Positions 60,201 to 64,000 of a stretch of DNA of 64,000 bases are shown in pieces (positions within the stretch are counted from its first letter, which is position 1; every line of letters begins with the position of its first letter). The notes beneath the pieces are model-generated. The model was not told the DNA's origin and made no database searches. It worked only from the letters and a program-made list of their open reading frames with translations. The position numbers were made by a program, and so were the translations under genes. Source of the DNA: Scolanthus callimorphus (lineage: Eukaryota > Cnidaria > Anthozoa > Actiniaria > Edwardsiidae); assembly GCA_033964015.1 (NCBI GenBank), contig CM066914.1, forward strand, positions 23,364,234 through 23,428,233. Direction: 5' to 3'.

Positions 60201-60785
60201 CACTTCGGTCTTCTTTGTTTTATCCTTAAAATTACTTTGTGTAATTTATATCTCACCTCCGTGGTTTTACTATGTATATACGATAAGCTGCAGTTTTTAA
60301 AATGTTGCAATTTCAAATGGAAAAACGCCATGACGTTTAGAATGCGTAAATACTGAGGGACAAAATTAAAATGAAAAATCCATAATAAGCAAATTTAGCG
60401 ATTTATTGATTGCCGTCGTGTACAATTCGCAGCATTCAATTAGGCAGTAAAATAATTGCTCATTATATTAATTGTAATATGTTTTGACTTGTTCGTGCTT
60501 CAATGTATTTCTTTTATTCTCTTGTTTTTTGTATTAACACTTTAAGAGGCTGCCACGGTTATTTGAAAAAAAAAAAGACTTGTAACTACATATTTCAATT
60601 TATTTTAATTGTATGTACCAGCTTATCCTCAAATCACGTACATCACTTGATATTAGCCTAATAAACAATGCAAGTAGTTTTTTTCGGCATACAAATTTTG
60701 ATTTCATTGAACAATCCGTTCCTATCCGCTTGGTAATAGGTCCATTACATGTAGCCTACAATCATGATCGCTATGTTAAAATGAC

Positions 60786-61155
60786 TACACTCTTTTTTTT
60801 TATAAGAACCTTTTTTATAAGAACGTTCAGCCTGAAATTTGCCCACAATTTTATGAAGAACATGCTAAGAACATGCCTGAGCCTCAGACAGGAGCAAATA
60901 GATTTATTTTCAGTGATTCGTTCTAAAATCAAGAAGCAAATGTGTTAATAATAACAACCTTCAATATTGTAATTTATAAACTATCTTAAATACTTCATTG
61001 GTATGTATCCTTCTATAAGATCTATCATATTTCAGGTTCCGACGTCACTGAAATGTAAGAACATCCGTAAGAACATTTCAAGCCTCAAACTGCTCCAATA
61101 ATAAGAACGGCCCAGCCTCAACTGAAAATTAGATGTTCTTATAAAAAAGAGTGTA
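60786..61155. repeat. 370-bp TIR element
   Basis: Left 'tacactctttttttttataa' and right 'ttataaaaaagagtgta' are inverted copies. The interior repeats 'cagcct' and 'aagaac'. Resembles 43288-43754 in word content. Confidence 0.65.
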
Positions 61156-61351
61156 TTTAACAAACCTAGACTAGTATTTTGGCTATCCATCCGTTTTTTG
61201 TATGTTTCTACTCCACCAAAAGTACGCTAAATTAGTGATTCGCTTAATTTGTTCTTTCGTAATAGTTTTTTCGTATTATTATAACTCCCTGCTCAATCCT
61301 TAGTGTTGTTGAGGTATCGCTTCTGGCTCGAAAGTAATACATCGTTGTTAT

Positions 61352-61606
61352 TAGAGCGGATTTCAGATGACTGTCGTGATTTAACTGCGTTTGCGATTTG
61401 TTTGCCTTCTCATTGGCTGCTTATTTTCTATCAACCAATCAAATTCGAGAGCAATTGTGTGACAACTATAAGTAATCCTGAATTGGTTCGGCTCCTGATT
61501 GGCTGGGCTGGAAACCAGTCAACGGCAATAAGTTGTAATTACTCTTGTTTCTGATTGGCTAGTGATTACACAAAATTGCGTTGACGGTCATCTGAAATCG
61601 GCTCTA
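61352..61606. repeat. 255-bp TIR element, copy 3
   Basis: Nearly the same ends and interior as 24401-24654 (TAGAGCGGATTTCAGATGAC, 'tatcaaccaatcaaatt', 'ctcttgtttctgattggct'). Confidence 0.85.
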
Positions 61607-64000
61607 TTTTCCGCATTGTAATGGAGGTATTAAGGTAAGGTGAATTATAGTATAGCCCCGCCACGACAAACCTGCTAAAAGAATAATGCAAAACATGCTT
61701 GTGGAATTTCCGGTTCCTTATAAACAGCATAAATTTCAAAAATTCAGTTAGAGTTCATGTGTTCAGGAAGTCCAAATGTAAACAGTAATCGACTGGATTT
61801 TTGGCGTATTCCATTTCCTATTCTTCCACATACCAGACACGCGAACAACTTAATGCTAGCTACGCTGGGACCAACCACCCCCCTAAATGAGTCATCAAAA
61901 CGTGGGCAAAAATCAATTGTCGACATAACTTTCTACCCAGTTTGTGTCTATTTTTACCAAACTTCGTACATTGGATAACATTATGAAGACACATTTTTCA
62001 CCTATTGAGTGGTCACCATGGTGTTTGTGACGTCACTGGGGATGACGTAATTTTTGGACTATTTTTTGTTATGTCGAATCTGCTTGCTTTTTGTAGCGGC
62101 AATGATAGATTATAACAAGAGAAGCTGAAAATCGAAAACCGTTTGCGTTTTGGGTTTATATTAGCTGAGTTATGATTTTTTAATGATTCGTATAAGGTTG
62201 GATCTACCTTAACAATTGAAAAAAATTACAAAATAATTAATTTTTGTAGGGTAACGTCATTACACAGTCAAATATCTTAGTATATAAGTTATACTAGTTG
62301 ACTACAAAAGAATTGCAATCATTTCCATTCTCGATCATCTGTTTTCCGTGTTTAAAATCCAAAAATGTAAAGACTGACAGAAAAAACCTGCTAGCAGGGG
62401 GGAGCTTTGATAACAGCCCCTGACGCATGCGCGACATTTCTGGCTGTTACCCATTCTCTTTGAAAGTAACTTTCAGAAAAATGTAAGTGGTGTGATCATT
62501 CGAAGGTTTAGGGACCATTCTAGTTCTGGCCATTGGAATATCGTGATTTATGTTATGCACAGTTATGCGACCAATCGGAAACGCTCATTCTATTTTTCTC
62601 CTTTTAGATTCTTGTCTTTTCGTACGTTTCGTTGACGTCCCAGAAGAGCTTCTGCAGATACATCGCAACGTGCACGTCAGGTGGTAATCATTTGCTGCAA
62701 GTTAGATCTAGCTCTTCAGGGGTTCCCAGCGGTTTGGGATTTACTACATCGATTATCTTTGGCTCACCTACATGTAAGTGCCTGGTTCTGCTCTACCAGT
62801 TCTTTTGTAGAATGTAGAGCCAAAGTTTGTAACACCAATCCTGGGTCATTTGTCCATTCAAGAGAATGGATGAGCAGAATATTTTTTCAGAGCCGGCACT
62901 TGGCGTGTGAAGTATTTCTTTTTTTTTTTTTTGCTGTAGTTGACAATTTTTTCAATGAAAGAAACGCTGCAGGATTATTTTTTTTCAAAAAAGCCCAGCT
63001 CCTTGCATTTTTACGCAACAAGTAAAGGTTTTCTATTGTCTTTTTTCTCTTGACTATCTCTATGATATTTTTCGGTGTGGAAATTGTCTGAAATTAGGAA
63101 CGTCCCCCCCCCCCTCCCCCCCTTGACAGCCGGCAGATTCGAGACTTCAAGGGGTTTTAATGGGGTTTTAATGTTAAAGATCTATAAGTAGCTTATAACT
63201 TAACAAGTAACTTAAAACAACTGATCTTTTTACGCGTTAGATTGATCATACACAGTTTCTTTAGCTGTACAATAATAATGTAGGTATGAACTCTAACTTT
63301 CTTTTACAAAGAGTGTGGTGTGACTGGTCTCGAGTGCGGTTTATTGATCTGGTCAAGTGCGCCTTAGTGTCTCCAAGATCATTCACAAATAGCATACAAA
63401 ATCTGTTTTCGAATTCCTTATTTTTAGGACTTTTTAGGAAGATTCATCAATGCAAGTAAATTCTGAGTGAAGCGCAAAACACGCTAAAACGAGAAGGCCT
63501 ATATGTACCAAAGCATAAAGATTATTGACTGAGACCTAATGGTCCTAATGCTAAAGCAACATTATTTTGCCTCAAGCACAACATTTTAACGCAGATATAT
63601 ACCCATGTCTTTGGTCGTTGTGCCATTGTTTGGTGGTCCCGGCGGCTCAAACAAAGAATCGTATTCTATTCCCTGCTTCAATGACCAAACCCAAAGCAAC
63701 GTGTATTGTACACATCCGAAGGCAATGAACCAGAGAGGAGTGATAGACTAAGCTACGTATTAATCGATGGCACAAAGAGGTTCTTTGATATTTGCCATGC
63801 GGCATGATGCACATAATAGTATGCGTTTACGAGAGAAATCTTAAGTATGAGTTACCCTGGGTTCCATGACACTCCAAGTTTCCAAGCCGTCTCACTCTTG
63901 TACGGACACGCTTTTTTCGCTTCGCTCGTCTTGCCAGGCCTTGGCTTAGCGTGTCAGTAAACGAGTGAACCTTGGAGACTCTGGTACCAAGGGTAAATAT

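Larger units (their letters stand above)
54570..64000. other. Distal intergenic region, repeats only
   Basis: No exon is supported here; open frames are short, without domains. It holds the repeats listed separately, a direct repeat of 'aaagagcacaatgagaaca' (about 55084, 55514) and a partial dispersed-repeat copy at 62389-62440. The sulfatase promoter should lie just after 54563 but no TATA box is evident. Confidence 0.55.

Noticed and set aside
62681..63025. 114-codon plus-strand frame
   Set aside because: Crosses T-runs, no domain, no supporting splice partner.

Overview
This is eukaryotic nuclear DNA, almost certainly from a cnidarian and most likely a hexacoral (stony coral or sea anemone). 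Two genes carry minicollagen-type cysteine-rich domains, the hallmark of nematocyst capsule proteins. A third encodes a three-Ig, one-TM, TIR receptor of the IL-1R-like kind known from anthozoans. Genes have GT-AG introns and sit in AT-rich DNA full of short inverted-repeat elements, satellites and minisatellites.

Layout. 1-2 kb: a class A GPCR on the minus strand. 2-11 kb: repeats, including a 400-bp inverted-repeat element with a 10-bp target duplication and a 128-bp CRE-rich satellite. 11.1-13.35 kb (minus): a short minicollagen with TATA box, 5'UTR exon, signal-peptide exon and collagen exon. 13.4-24.9 kb: repeats, including a 2.3-kb element with long inverted termini. 24.9-31.6 kb (minus): a giant minicollagen-like gene, with canonical CRDs at both ends of a roughly 1,400-residue collagen region made of about sixteen 85-residue modules. 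38.4-46.6 kb (plus): the Ig-TIR receptor, five exons seen, 5' exon(s) not found. 48.6-54.6 kb (minus): a seven-exon arylsulfatase, tail to tail with the receptor. 54.6-64 kb: no gene I can support, several repeats.

The two minicollagen genes share orientation and architecture: an AG directly before the start-codon exon, a 23-24 codon signal-peptide exon, a phase-1 intron, then one exon starting just before a Lys-Arg cleavage site. They look like a small cluster of nematocyst structural genes. The other genes have no obvious functional link to them.

Four of the five genes each need one or two extra single bases to read through: GPCR 1, small minicollagen 1, giant minicollagen 1, sulfatase 2. 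All are apparent one-base losses, mostly in C/G runs. This points to residual indel errors in the assembly more than to four independent pseudogenes, but the sequence alone cannot settle it.
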